From assembly GCA_035252155.1 (NCBI GenBank), contig DATFDL010000187.1, forward strand, positions 1-11,345: a DNA stretch of 11,345 bases. Direction: 5' to 3'. This DNA is from JAICLL01 sp035252155. Lineage in GTDB: Bacteria > Planctomycetota > Planctomycetia > Pirellulales > JAICIG01. Made by a program: the position numbers and the translations under genes. Below the pieces are notes generated by a model. The model saw only the letters and a program-made list of their open reading frames with translations. It ran no database searches and was not told the DNA's origin. Position 1 is the first letter of the stretch. Each line of letters begins with the position of its first letter. Below are positions 1 to 6,315 of the stretch, piece by piece.

Positions 1-250
1 AAAGAAACGCTTCTTCGACCAGGTTTTGCGGCAAGTCGCCTTTTTTGACCTGGGCCAGCACTTCGTGCAAAAAGCGAAACTCGGCCGGACGCATCGCCCG
101 TAGGCCCTTTTCGAGTTGCACTTTCAGGCTGACGCGCGTCGTTCCATTGTCGCGGATGACCGTGCTGTCGTCGCCGCGGGCGGGCGAAATCAGGCCGCAG
201 GCGGCGGCCGCCAGCAAAGCGAACAGGGGAAGCCACCGCTTGGGTTGCAT
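1..250 (-). CDS. Exported hypothetical protein, N-terminal 83 residues (cut by window edge)
   Basis: The reading frame starts at ATG 250-248 and is open to the window edge, so only the N-terminus is visible. The start is supported by a GAGGA ribosome binding site a few bases upstream (CGAGGAAACG before ATG). The N-terminus has the form of a signal peptide: MQPKRW, then a hydrophobic core LPLFALLAAAACGLI, then a possible signal peptidase I site after ARG26. Cys18 follows four alanines, so a lipoprotein site is conceivable, but the -3 residue is Ala rather than Leu and the match is weak. The rest of the visible part is charged and probably helical. I do not recognise the family. It begins 20 bp after the stop of the gene at 271-588 on the same strand, so the two are probably co-transcribed. 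Confidence 0.75.
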   Translation of the reverse strand, partial: MQPKRWLPLFALLAAAACGLISPARGDDSTVIRDNGTTRVSLKVQLEKGLRAMRPAEFRFLHEVLAQVKKGDLPQNLVEEAFL

Positions 251-270
251 CGTTTCCTCGACGGTTTGGG

Positions 271-588
271 CTACTGCGTCACGTCGTCAGTCGGCCGATC
301 CATGAGACCTTCGGCATCGGCCGCCGGATCGTCGCTGGTCGGAAGTTCTGGCAGGACGGGCTTAAAGAGGTGATGGTGGATCAGAGAGTGGGCCAAACCC
401 AGGTCCGAGGCCAACGGCAATAAACAACCGGTGAGCGGCGAGATCAGCAGCAAAATCAGCGCGACCGCCAGCCCTCGGCCAAATCGGTCGCAGCGCAAGG
501 CGGCCTTGTTCGCACCGGGTTGCGGTTGTGCTCCGATCACTGGCTTGTTCGAGAAGAAATGAGCCAGCCCTTGTATCCGCCCGCCCAT
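271..588 (-). CDS. Small hypothetical protein with one membrane segment
   Basis: A 105-residue frame whose only clear feature is a hydrophobic stretch at about residues 39-62 (GLAVALILLLISPLTGCLLPLA), long enough to cross the membrane once. A polar, acidic C-terminal tail follows. There is no family motif I recognise. The start is uncertain: no good ribosome binding site precedes ATG 588, and an internal start nearer the membrane segment is possible. It ends 20 bp before the exported protein at 1-250, so it is likely the first gene of that pair. A cysteine (about residue 55) lies inside the hydrophobic stretch, but the surroundings are not a convincing lipobox. It is probably real because of the spacing, strand and coherent membrane segment. 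Confidence 0.5.
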   Translation of the reverse strand: MGGRIQGLAHFFSNKPVIGAQPQPGANKAALRCDRFGRGLAVALILLLISPLTGCLLPLASDLGLAHSLIHHHLFKPVLPELPTSDDPAADAEGLMDRPTDDVTQ

Positions 589-653
589 GCCCCGTCAAGC
601 CGAGTTACACGACAAGATGGTTATCCCGTTTTCGCTAGGTATCCTAACTCATA

Positions 654-668
654 GAGGGCCGGGCCCTC
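654..668. repeat. Perfect inverted repeat GAGGGCC/GGCCCTC downstream of moeA
   Basis: Seven-base arms separated by a single G. As RNA the usable stem is GAGGG/CCCTC with a short loop. It lies 84 bp beyond the moeA stop codon and before the gene at 271-588. There is no T-tract on either side, so it is not a classical intrinsic terminator. Confidence 0.5.
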
Positions 669-677
669 GCTGGGTAG

Positions 678-697
678 CAGAATTCGTGAGAATTCTG
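678..697. repeat. Perfect hairpin with GTGA loop, 3' of moeA
   Basis: Arms CAGAATTC and GAATTCTG are perfectly complementary over 8 bp and enclose GTGA. Read as plus-strand RNA this is a GNRA-type tetraloop; read on the minus strand (the direction of moeA) the loop is TCAC. It sits 54 bp beyond the moeA stop. With the inverted repeat at 654-668 it makes the 163-bp gap 589-751 rich in structure. It may be a processing or termination element, but no T-run follows. Confidence 0.5.
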
Positions 698-751
698 GCC
701 GCATTTCGTTCGCACTTCTCGCGAAGCCAGCTACGCGGATCTGATACTCGC

Positions 752-1972
752 TCATGTCTCGAAGCGGCTGACCAAAACCTTTTCGCCGGGTGCGTAAGCG
801 CGCTCTCCGGCGGGAAAATGGATCAGCCCGTCGGCCTGCGACAACGTGCGCAAATCGGCCGACCCCTGCCATGGCAATGGCTCAGCGAGAAGGCCGTCGG
901 CCGTAGCGGTCAGCCGCGCGGGATAATAGGTTGCTCGTTCGCCGCGATGGTCAAAGCCACCGGCTAGCCGGGCGGCGAAGGTGGCGGGCGGCGTAAACGG
1001 CCTGCCCGAAAGCGCGCGAATCGCGGGGCCGACGAAAAGCTCGAAACCCACCAGGCTGCTGGCCGGGTTGCCCGGCAGCCCGAAGACCAACGTGCGATGT
1101 CCGGGCACTTCGCGCACGCCGAACCAAACCGGCTTGCCGGGCTTGATGCGCACCTTATGAAACACTTCGCGGACGCCTAGTTCGCGCAATCGTCCCGGCA
1201 CCAGGTCGAGCACGCCGGCCGAGACGCCGCCCGACATCACGAGCATGTCGGACGAAAGACCGGCGACGATTAGCCGGTGCAACTCATCCGGCTCGTCGCG
1301 TCCGATTCCCAGGTCGATCGCTTTGCCGCCGGCGCGGCGCACCGCGGCCAACAGCATCGGGCCGTTCGAGTTGCGGATTTGCCCGGCCGATGGCCGATCG
1401 CCCGGTGGAACTAGTTCGTTGCCCGTCGAGAACACCGCCACGCTGGGCTGCCGCACGACCCGCGCCGAGGTGCGGCCCACTTCGGAGAGCAAGCCGATCT
1501 CGACCGGCCGCACGACGTGGCCGGCCCGCAACACGACCTCGCCCTGCCGCATCGAAGCGCCGCGGCGGAGGACATTTCGACCCGCGGCCAACGGCGGCGA
1601 ATCGACAACCACTCGTTGCGGCTCGCCGGGAAGAATCTGTGTGCTCTCGACCATCACGATCGCGTCGGCGCCGTCGGGCACGGGTGCCCCGGTCATGATG
1701 CGGGTGGCCGTGCCCGGTGTCACGGGCTTGGTGGGCACCGCGCCGGCGACAACTTCTTCGAGCACGGTCAACGTAATCGGCCGTGTCTCAAGGTCGGCCG
1801 ATCGCACCGCGTAACCGTCGACGATCGATTTGTCGTGGGGCGGTGAGTCGACGTCGCTAACGACATCTTCGGCCAACACTCGCCCGACCGCTTCGGCCGC
1901 CACCACCGACTCGCAGTCGAGCGGACGGACTTCGCGGGCGACGTGTTCGAGCGCGGCTTCGACGGTGAGCAT
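752..1972 (-). CDS. moeA: Molybdopterin molybdenumtransferase MoeA
   Basis: MoeA inserts molybdenum into adenylylated molybdopterin, the last step of molybdenum cofactor synthesis in the cytoplasm. At 406 residues it is close to the E. coli protein (about 411). Family motifs appear in the expected order: SPPHDKSIVDGYAVR (Asp52 in the DGYA motif), IMTGAPVPDGADAIVMVE (about 92-109), STGNELV (Glu176), GQIRNSNGP (about 187-194), GRDEPDE (Asp216), SGGVSAG (237-243), KVRIKPGKPV (263-272) and GLPGNPASS (288-296). The acidic residues needed for catalysis in the family therefore seem present. The C-terminal beta domain is complete and ends SRFET. The start ATG 1972 has no Shine-Dalgarno sequence; instead a TATAAT box lies 12 bp upstream, suggesting a very short leader. 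No other cofactor-synthesis gene lies in the window. Confidence 0.95.
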   Translation of the reverse strand: MLTVEAALEHVAREVRPLDCESVVAAEAVGRVLAEDVVSDVDSPPHDKSIVDGYAVRSADLETRPITLTVLEEVVAGAVPTKPVTPGTATRIMTGAPVPDGADAIVMVESTQILPGEPQRVVVDSPPLAAGRNVLRRGASMRQGEVVLRAGHVVRPVEIGLLSEVGRTSARVVRQPSVAVFSTGNELVPPGDRPSAGQIRNSNGPMLLAAVRRAGGKAIDLGIGRDEPDELHRLIVAGLSSDMLVMSGGVSAGVLDLVPGRLRELGVREVFHKVRIKPGKPVWFGVREVPGHRTLVFGLPGNPASSLVGFELFVGPAIRALSGRPFTPPATFAARLAGGFDHRGERATYYPARLTATADGLLAEPLPWQGSADLRTLSQADGLIHFPAGERAYAPGEKVLVSRFET

Positions 1973-1983
1973 GGGTAAGTTTC

Positions 1984-1989
1984 ATTATA
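1984..1989 (-). promoter_or_regulatory. Candidate -10 box (TATAAT) of moeA
   Basis: Minus strand reads CGGTTATAATG. The hexamer is a perfect sigma-70-type -10 box whose last base is 12 bp from the moeA ATG, which would leave a leader of about 5 nt. No good -35 hexamer is visible at 16-18 bp. The rest of the 103-bp gap 1973-2075 shows nothing else. Confidence 0.4.
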
Positions 1990-2075
1990 ACCGCACCGGG
2001 CAGCCAGCGGACATTATCGGCCCGCGGGACCGACGGATGCAAGCCAGTGGCCGACGGGCCGACCTAGCGAATCAT

Positions 2076-2300
2076 TTACCGCCGGTGTCGTTTTCGCCGG
2101 CGTCGTGTTTGAGCGACCGGTACGCCAGCCAGAAGAAGAACTGGGGACAGAAGCAGCGTCACTGGGCCGATGGCCCGCATTTGCCAAATGATGTCTTCCG
2201 CCTTATCGAAGGTCGTCGTCGCCGTGAAGTAGAGGCCGCCAAGAAGCAACGCGGGTCCGCCAAATAGCACCTTTAGATTCAGTCGACTCATAGGCATCAC
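2076..2300 (-). CDS. Small two-helix membrane protein
   Basis: Up to 74 residues with two hydrophobic segments, about residues 11-26 (VLFGGPALLLGGLYF) and 44-62 (IGPVTLLLSPVLLLAGVPVA), then a strongly basic tail, TRRRRKRHRR. The basic tail after the second helix is consistent with both termini on the cytoplasmic side. Three starts are possible: GTG 2300, ATG 2297 and ATG 2291. GAAGAG lies 8 nt before ATG 2291, so the shortest version (71 aa) has the best ribosome binding site. GTG 2300 would overlap the TGA of the upstream gene by 4 nt. Tight coupling to the 80-aa membrane protein suggests they act together. I do not recognise the family. Confidence 0.55.
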   Translation of the reverse strand: MMPMSRLNLKVLFGGPALLLGGLYFTATTTFDKAEDIIWQMRAIGPVTLLLSPVLLLAGVPVAQTRRRRKRHRR

Positions 2301-2539
2301 TCTTCATTCGGCTTATTGCGATGCTGGCGCCACTTGACGATGTACCGAGGCCCAGGTTGCGTCGGTGGATCACCATAATGCGCCAGCAACTCTGGTACAC
2401 AGAAAAAGACCCACGCGGTGCCGCTGATCATGGCCACGCGCACGCTAGTTGGCAGTCTGATCCAAATCGCGCACGCGATGGCGACCGCCAGCATGAAGAT
2501 CAGCAGCGCCCGCAAGCTGAACTGAAACCGTCGGGCCAT
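2297..2539 (-). CDS. Small planctomycete-type membrane protein (FSLRALL N-terminus)
   Basis: An 80-residue protein beginning MARRFQFSLRALLIFMLAVA. From general knowledge, an N-terminus of the form RRFQFSLRxLL followed by a hydrophobic helix recurs in many short planctomycete membrane proteins of unknown role. Two hydrophobic segments are visible, about residues 8-27 and 33-52 (RVAMISGTAWVFFCVPELLA), then a polar C-terminus with PPTQPGPRYIVKW. The positive residues before the first helix predict a cytoplasmic N-terminus. Its TGA overlaps the start region of the next membrane protein, so the two are translationally coupled. Only a weak GGA precedes ATG 2539. No function can be assigned. Confidence 0.65.
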   Translation of the reverse strand: MARRFQFSLRALLIFMLAVAIACAIWIRLPTSVRVAMISGTAWVFFCVPELLAHYGDPPTQPGPRYIVKWRQHRNKPNEE

Positions 2540-2609
2540 GGGCTACATCCGAGACAATACACAAAAACGAGCGGGGCACCCGAAGAGCGAGCAGACACAA
2601 TCGCCGCGT

Positions 2610-2927
2610 TTAGCGCTTGGTTCGGCCGCTCTTGGGTGGGCGACGTCGCTTAACGCTTCGGCCCTCAACCTCCGCTGCCATTTCTTTCCAAAAGGTTTCG
2701 TGCGGAATCCCGTGACCTTCCGCGAACCGCTCTCGCGCGGCCTGTAAAATCGATTGCAGCTTCGCCGAGTGACCCATGAGGAGGCGCTCGACGTCGTCCT
2801 TACCTTTCGCCTTAAGCAGCACTGCGACTGGTTCTCCATTCTTCGTCACAACGACCGGCCCCTTCTGGCTGGCCTTCACGTACTCGGCAAAATTCGCAGC
2901 GACTTGTTGTTGACTGGCAACTTTCAC
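2610..2927 (-). CDS. Phd/YefM-type antitoxin of a type II toxin-antitoxin system
   Basis: A 105-residue protein whose first half matches the Phd/YefM antitoxin pattern: VASQQQVAANFAEYVKASQKGPVVVTKNGEPVAVLLKA (residues 3-41), where a helix is followed by the strand pair VVVTKNGEPVAVLL. Family members bind DNA through this N-terminal domain to repress their own operon, and neutralise a toxin through a disordered C-terminus. The second half here is longer than usual and ends in a basic tail, VKRRRPPKSGRTKR. The start is GTG 2927, supported by a very strong ribosome binding site (AGGAGG, 7 nt upstream). The GTGA there overlaps the stop of the 43-codon ORF upstream, the coupling expected for a toxin-first operon. 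The toxin itself looks deleted, so this antitoxin may be orphaned. Confidence 0.8.
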   Translation of the reverse strand: MKVASQQQVAANFAEYVKASQKGPVVVTKNGEPVAVLLKAKGKDDVERLLMGHSAKLQSILQAARERFAEGHGIPHETFWKEMAAEVEGRSVKRRRPPKSGRTKR

Positions 2928-3055
2928 AACTCCACCTCCTCTCCTGCGATCAAAAACCGCTCGTGTATGAGCGAGTGGTATTTCGGCTCAATTGCCAGGA
3001 GGTGTGACTTGGTCGCCTCGTCGTACATTATGCGATACGGTTGCTTGGGCGCCAT
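2924..3055 (-). CDS. 43-aa ORF, probable internally deleted RelE/ParE-type toxin
   Basis: A short ORF beginning MAPKQPYRIMYDEATKSHLL. Residues 7-31 (YRIMYDEAT, LLAIEPKYHSLIH) resemble the first strand and helix of RelE/ParE-type toxins, with the form YxVxYxxxxxxHLxxL. The last residues, RFLIAGEEVEL, resemble the usual C-terminus of toxin-first operons, where the end of the toxin gene contains the antitoxin's ribosome binding site. Such toxins are usually 85-100 residues, so about 50 central residues, including the catalytic strands, appear to be missing in frame. Start and stop are intact, and the TGA overlaps the antitoxin GTG by 4 nt. A TTGACA-N17-GACAAT promoter places transcription start at or next to the ATG. 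The toxin assignment is by recalled family pattern only. Confidence 0.5.
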   Translation of the reverse strand: MAPKQPYRIMYDEATKSHLLAIEPKYHSLIHERFLIAGEEVEL

Positions 3056-3061
3056 CCACCG

Positions 3062-3090
3062 ATTGTCATGAACTCGCGTAGACCTGTCAA
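3062..3090 (-). promoter_or_regulatory. Sigma-70-type promoter of the toxin-antitoxin remnant
   Basis: On the minus strand a perfect -35 TTGACA (3090-3085) is followed by exactly 17 bp and a -10 GACAAT (3067-3062, 4 of 6 consensus bases). Seven bases downstream is the A of ATG 3055, so the mRNA would be leaderless or nearly so. Confidence 0.6.
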
Positions 3091-3103
3091 ACTGCCGAGC
3101 AAA

Positions 3104-3115
3104 GCCAAGCTTGGC
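3104..3115. promoter_or_regulatory. Perfect 12-bp palindrome, candidate operator
   Basis: GCCAAGCTTGGC is a perfect palindrome 14 bp upstream of the -35 box of the toxin-antitoxin promoter and 100 bp upstream of the DUF1549/DUF1553 gene. Phd/YefM antitoxins bind short palindromes near their promoters, so this is a reasonable autoregulatory site, but the link is inferred. The rest of the divergent intergenic region 3056-3214 shows an A/T-rich stretch at 3168-3192 that could hold the plus-strand promoter; no clear hexamers stand out. Confidence 0.35.
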
Positions 3116-3214
3116 GGTGGACTTTTCGCGCGCCGCGTGGTGCAATGGCCTGATAGGGAATGTGCGGCGATAAATAGCGCAATAAAAATAACAGGCAGGC
3201 GAGGATTTCACGAT

Positions 3215-6200
3215 ATGCGGCAATACCTGTTGATCGGCGGATGGCTGGCGATCAGCTCTTCGTGGCTGCTCGCCGCCGAACGCGCGCCGGCCATCGACTT
3301 CGACAAGCAAATCAGGCCCATCCTTTCCGACAACTGCTACCAATGCCACGGTCCCGATGTCGCCCAGCGTAAGGCCGGGCTGCGGCTCGACCGACGCGAC
3401 GATGCCCTGCGGGCCACCGAATCGGGCGCCCTGGCGATTGTGCCGGGCAATGCGGACCAAAGCGAACTGGTGCGCCGCGTCTTCGCCGCCGACGACGAAC
3501 GAATGCCCCCGGCCGACTCCAACAAACGGCTCACCGAGTCCGAAAAATCGCTGCTGAAGCAGTGGATCGCCGCCGGGGCGCCGTGGCAGGAACATTGGTC
3601 GTTTGTTGCCCCGACGCGTCCCGCGCTGCCGACCATCGAGACCACGACCTGGCCGCGCAACGCCATCGACCAGTTCATCGTCGCTAGGCTCGAACACGAG
3701 CGACTGACGCCTTTGCCCGAAGCCGATCGGCCGACGCTCATCCGCCGGCTGTCGCTCGATCTGACCGGTCTGCCGCCGACGCCCGACGAGGTCGACCGCT
3801 TCGTCAGCGATGCCGCTGACGACGCCTATGAGAAACTGGTCGAGCGGCTGCTCGAATCGCCCCGTTACGGCGAGCGGATGGCTCAGGAATGGCTCGACGC
3901 GGCTCGGTTCGCCGATACGCACGGTTATCACATCGACGCCGGCCGCGACATGTCGCGGTGGCGCGAATGGGTCATCGCCAGCTATAACCGCAACCAACCG
4001 TTCGACCAGTTCACCGTCGAGCAGCTCGCTGGCGATCTGCTGCCCAGCCCGACGCTCGACCAGTTGATCGCCAGTGGTTTTAACCGCAACCACATGATCA
4101 ATTTCGAAGGCGGCGCTATTCCCGAGGAATATCACACCGCGTATATCATCGACCGGGTCAACACCACGAGCACGGTCTGGCTGGGTCTGACCGTGGCCTG
4201 CACGCAATGCCACGATCACAAGTACGATCCGCTGACGCAAAAGGAGTTCTATCAGCTTTACGCTTTCTTCAATAACGTGCCCGAGAACGGCCTCGACGGG
4301 CGCAAGGGCAACGCCGAGCCGATGGTCAAAGCGCCGTCCCGCGCAGAGCAGCGGGAGCTGGAGCAGCTCTCGCAAGCGATCGCCGCGTTGGAACGCGAGC
4401 TGAACGCTCCCATCGCCGAACTCGATGCCGCCCAATCCGCCTGGGAAACGGACGTCTTCGAAAAGAGCAGAACCGATTGGACGGTTCTCGATCTGGCCGA
4501 GTTTCGCTCTGCCGGTGGCGCCACGCTGACGAAGCTCGACGACAAGTCGATCCTGGCCACCGGCGAAAACCCGGCCCGCGAGCGATATACGCTCAGCGTG
4601 CCGATCACGCTGCCCGAAGTCTCGGCCCTGCGGCTCGAGGCCCAGCCCGACGACAGCCTGGCGGTGAAAGGGCCGGGCCGATCGGCAAACGGCAACATCG
4701 TCATGACCGAAGTCATCGTGAACGTAAGCGAGGGAACATCTCAAACCCGCCCAGTGCCGATCAAATCCGTCTCGGCCGATTACAGCCAGCCGAACTATGC
4801 GATCGAGCTGGCCATCGATGGCAACGCGAACACCGGCTGGGGCATCTATCCGCGGACGGGCAAGCCGCACCACGCTGTGTTCGAGCTTGCGGAAGCGATT
4901 CAGGGTGGCGCGTCAACGCTGCTGACCGTGACGCTGGCCTTCGAGTCGGGCTTTGGTCAGCATCAGTTGGGGCGATTCCGTTTATCAGCGACCGCCTCGC
5001 GCGACCCGCACGGCAAGCAGACGCTGCCGCAAGAGGTGCGAGATGCCTTGGCGGTCTCCGCCGAATCTCGCAACGAGGCTCAGCGGTCGGCCATCCGCAA
5101 GCATTTTCGGCAGCACGTCAGCGACGAGCTCAAGCCGCGGTTTGACGAGTTGGGGCGGCTCCGCGCTCGGCAAACGGAGCTCGACAAAATCGTACCCACG
5201 GTGATGGTCATGCGCGAAATGCCGCAGCCGCGCGAGTCGTTCATGCTGATTCGCGGCCAGTATGACAAGCGCGGCGAAAAAGTTTTGCCGGGCGTGCCCG
5301 CCTGCCTGCCGCCGCTGGCAACGAGTGCCCCGGCCAATCGGTTGGGACTTGCGCAGTGGTTGGTCGCTGCCGAGCAACCGCTGACGGCGCGCGTGATCGT
5401 CAACCGCTTTTGGCAGATGCTGTTCGGCACGGGCCTGGTCAAGACCGCCGAAGATTTCGGTTCGCAGGGCGAACGGCCGAGTCATCCCGAACTGCTCGAT
5501 TGGTTGGCGGTCGAATTTCGCGAGAGCGACTGGAATGTAAAGCATCTCCTGCGGCTGATGGTCAATTCGGCGACGTACCGGCAAGCGTCGGCGGTCACGC
5601 CGGAGTTGCTGAGCAAAGACCCCGAGAACCGGCTGCTGGCCCGCATGAGCCGCTTGCGGCTGCCGGCGGAAACGATTCGCGACCAGGCGTTGGCGTCCGG
5701 CGGGCTGTTGGACCCGCGGATCGGCGGGGCGAGCGTCTCGCCGTATCAGCCGCCCGGTTTGTGGGAAGAGCTGATGTCGCGCGAAGACGGCGCCAACTGG
5801 ACGGCGCAGACCTACGTGCAGAGCCACGGCGCCGATCTCTATCGCCGCACGATGTACACGTTTTGGAAACGGACCTGCCCGCCGCCCACGCTCTCGACCT
5901 TCGACGCGCCGGACCGCGAAGTCTGCACCGTTCGCCGGGCACGCACCAATACGCCCTTGCAGGCCTTGATCTTGATGAACGACCCGACCTATGTCGAAGC
6001 GGCCCGCAAACTGGCCGAACGCGTGCTCGGCCAGGCTGGCGGCGTCGATGAACGGCTTGCCCAAATGTTCCGGCTGGTTCTGGCCCGCGGACTCAATGCC
6101 CGTGAAGCCGCCGTCTTGCGGCGGATTCTCGACGAGCAATTCGCCAGGTTCCGCGACGATACAGACGCGGCCCTCAAGCTGCTTTCGGTGGGCGAATCGC

Positions 6201-6295
6201 CGCGCGACGAGCGGATCGAGCCGGCCGAGTTGGCGGCCTGGGCAACCGTGGCCAGCATCATCTTGAATTTGGATGAGGCCGTGACGCGGAATTAG
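3215..6295 (+). CDS. Exported PSCyt1/DUF1549/DUF1553 (planctomycete cytochrome C) protein
   Basis: A 1026-residue exported protein. Residues 1-22 form a signal peptide (hydrophobic LLIGGWLAISSSWLLA, then AERA). Residues about 28-122 are a PSCyt1 cytochrome-type domain with CYQCH (41-45) for covalent haem and a likely Met97 ligand in ERMPP. DUF1549 follows (about 147-355), with the usual NAIDQFI, LTGLPPTPDEVD and FDQFTVEQLAGDLLP blocks and a second CTQCH (329-333). A predicted coiled coil (374-410) leads into a beta-rich insert (about 422-593) resembling the discoidin-like segment common in this family. DUF1553 covers about 700-960 (NRFWQMLFGTGLV, SATYRQAS). I chose ATG 3215 because GAGGA lies 9 nt upstream and a signal peptide follows directly; the frame is open back to ATG 3041, but that extension has no export signal. 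Biochemical role unknown; it is commonly paired with DUF1501, as here. Confidence 0.93.
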   Translation: MRQYLLIGGWLAISSSWLLAAERAPAIDFDKQIRPILSDNCYQCHGPDVAQRKAGLRLDRRDDALRATESGALAIVPGNADQSELVRRVFAADDERMPPADSNKRLTESEKSLLKQWIAAGAPWQEHWSFVAPTRPALPTIETTTWPRNAIDQFIVARLEHERLTPLPEADRPTLIRRLSLDLTGLPPTPDEVDRFVSDAADDAYEKLVERLLESPRYGERMAQEWLDAARFADTHGYHIDAGRDMSRWREWVIASYNRNQPFDQFTVEQLAGDLLPSPTLDQLIASGFNRNHMINFEGGAIPEEYHTAYIIDRVNTTSTVWLGLTVACTQCHDHKYDPLTQKEFYQLYAFFNNVPENGLDGRKGNAEPMVKAPSRAEQRELEQLSQAIAALERELNAPIAELDAAQSAWETDVFEKSRTDWTVLDLAEFRSAGGATLTKLDDKSILATGENPARERYTLSVPITLPEVSALRLEAQPDDSLAVKGPGRSANGNIVMTEVIVNVSEGTSQTRPVPIKSVSADYSQPNYAIELAIDGNANTGWGIYPRTGKPHHAVFELAEAIQGGASTLLTVTLAFESGFGQHQLGRFRLSATASRDPHGKQTLPQEVRDALAVSAESRNEAQRSAIRKHFRQHVSDELKPRFDELGRLRARQTELDKIVPTVMVMREMPQPRESFMLIRGQYDKRGEKVLPGVPACLPPLATSAPANRLGLAQWLVAAEQPLTARVIVNRFWQMLFGTGLVKTAEDFGSQGERPSHPELLDWLAVEFRESDWNVKHLLRLMVNSATYRQASAVTPELLSKDPENRLLARMSRLRLPAETIRDQALASGGLLDPRIGGASVSPYQPPGLWEELMSREDGANWTAQTYVQSHGADLYRRTMYTFWKRTCPPPTLSTFDAPDREVCTVRRARTNTPLQALILMNDPTYVEAARKLAERVLGQAGGVDERLAQMFRLVLARGLNAREAAVLRRILDEQFARFRDDTDAALKLLSVGESPRDERIEPAELAAWATVASIILNLDEAVTRN

Positions 6296-6315
6296 CAGTA
6301 CAAGAGAGCAAGAGC

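Noticed and set aside
2924..4873. 649-codon open frame on the minus strand
   Set aside because: Most of it is the antisense of the DUF1549/DUF1553 gene, which has clear domains; only its last 43 codons (2924-3055) look real.
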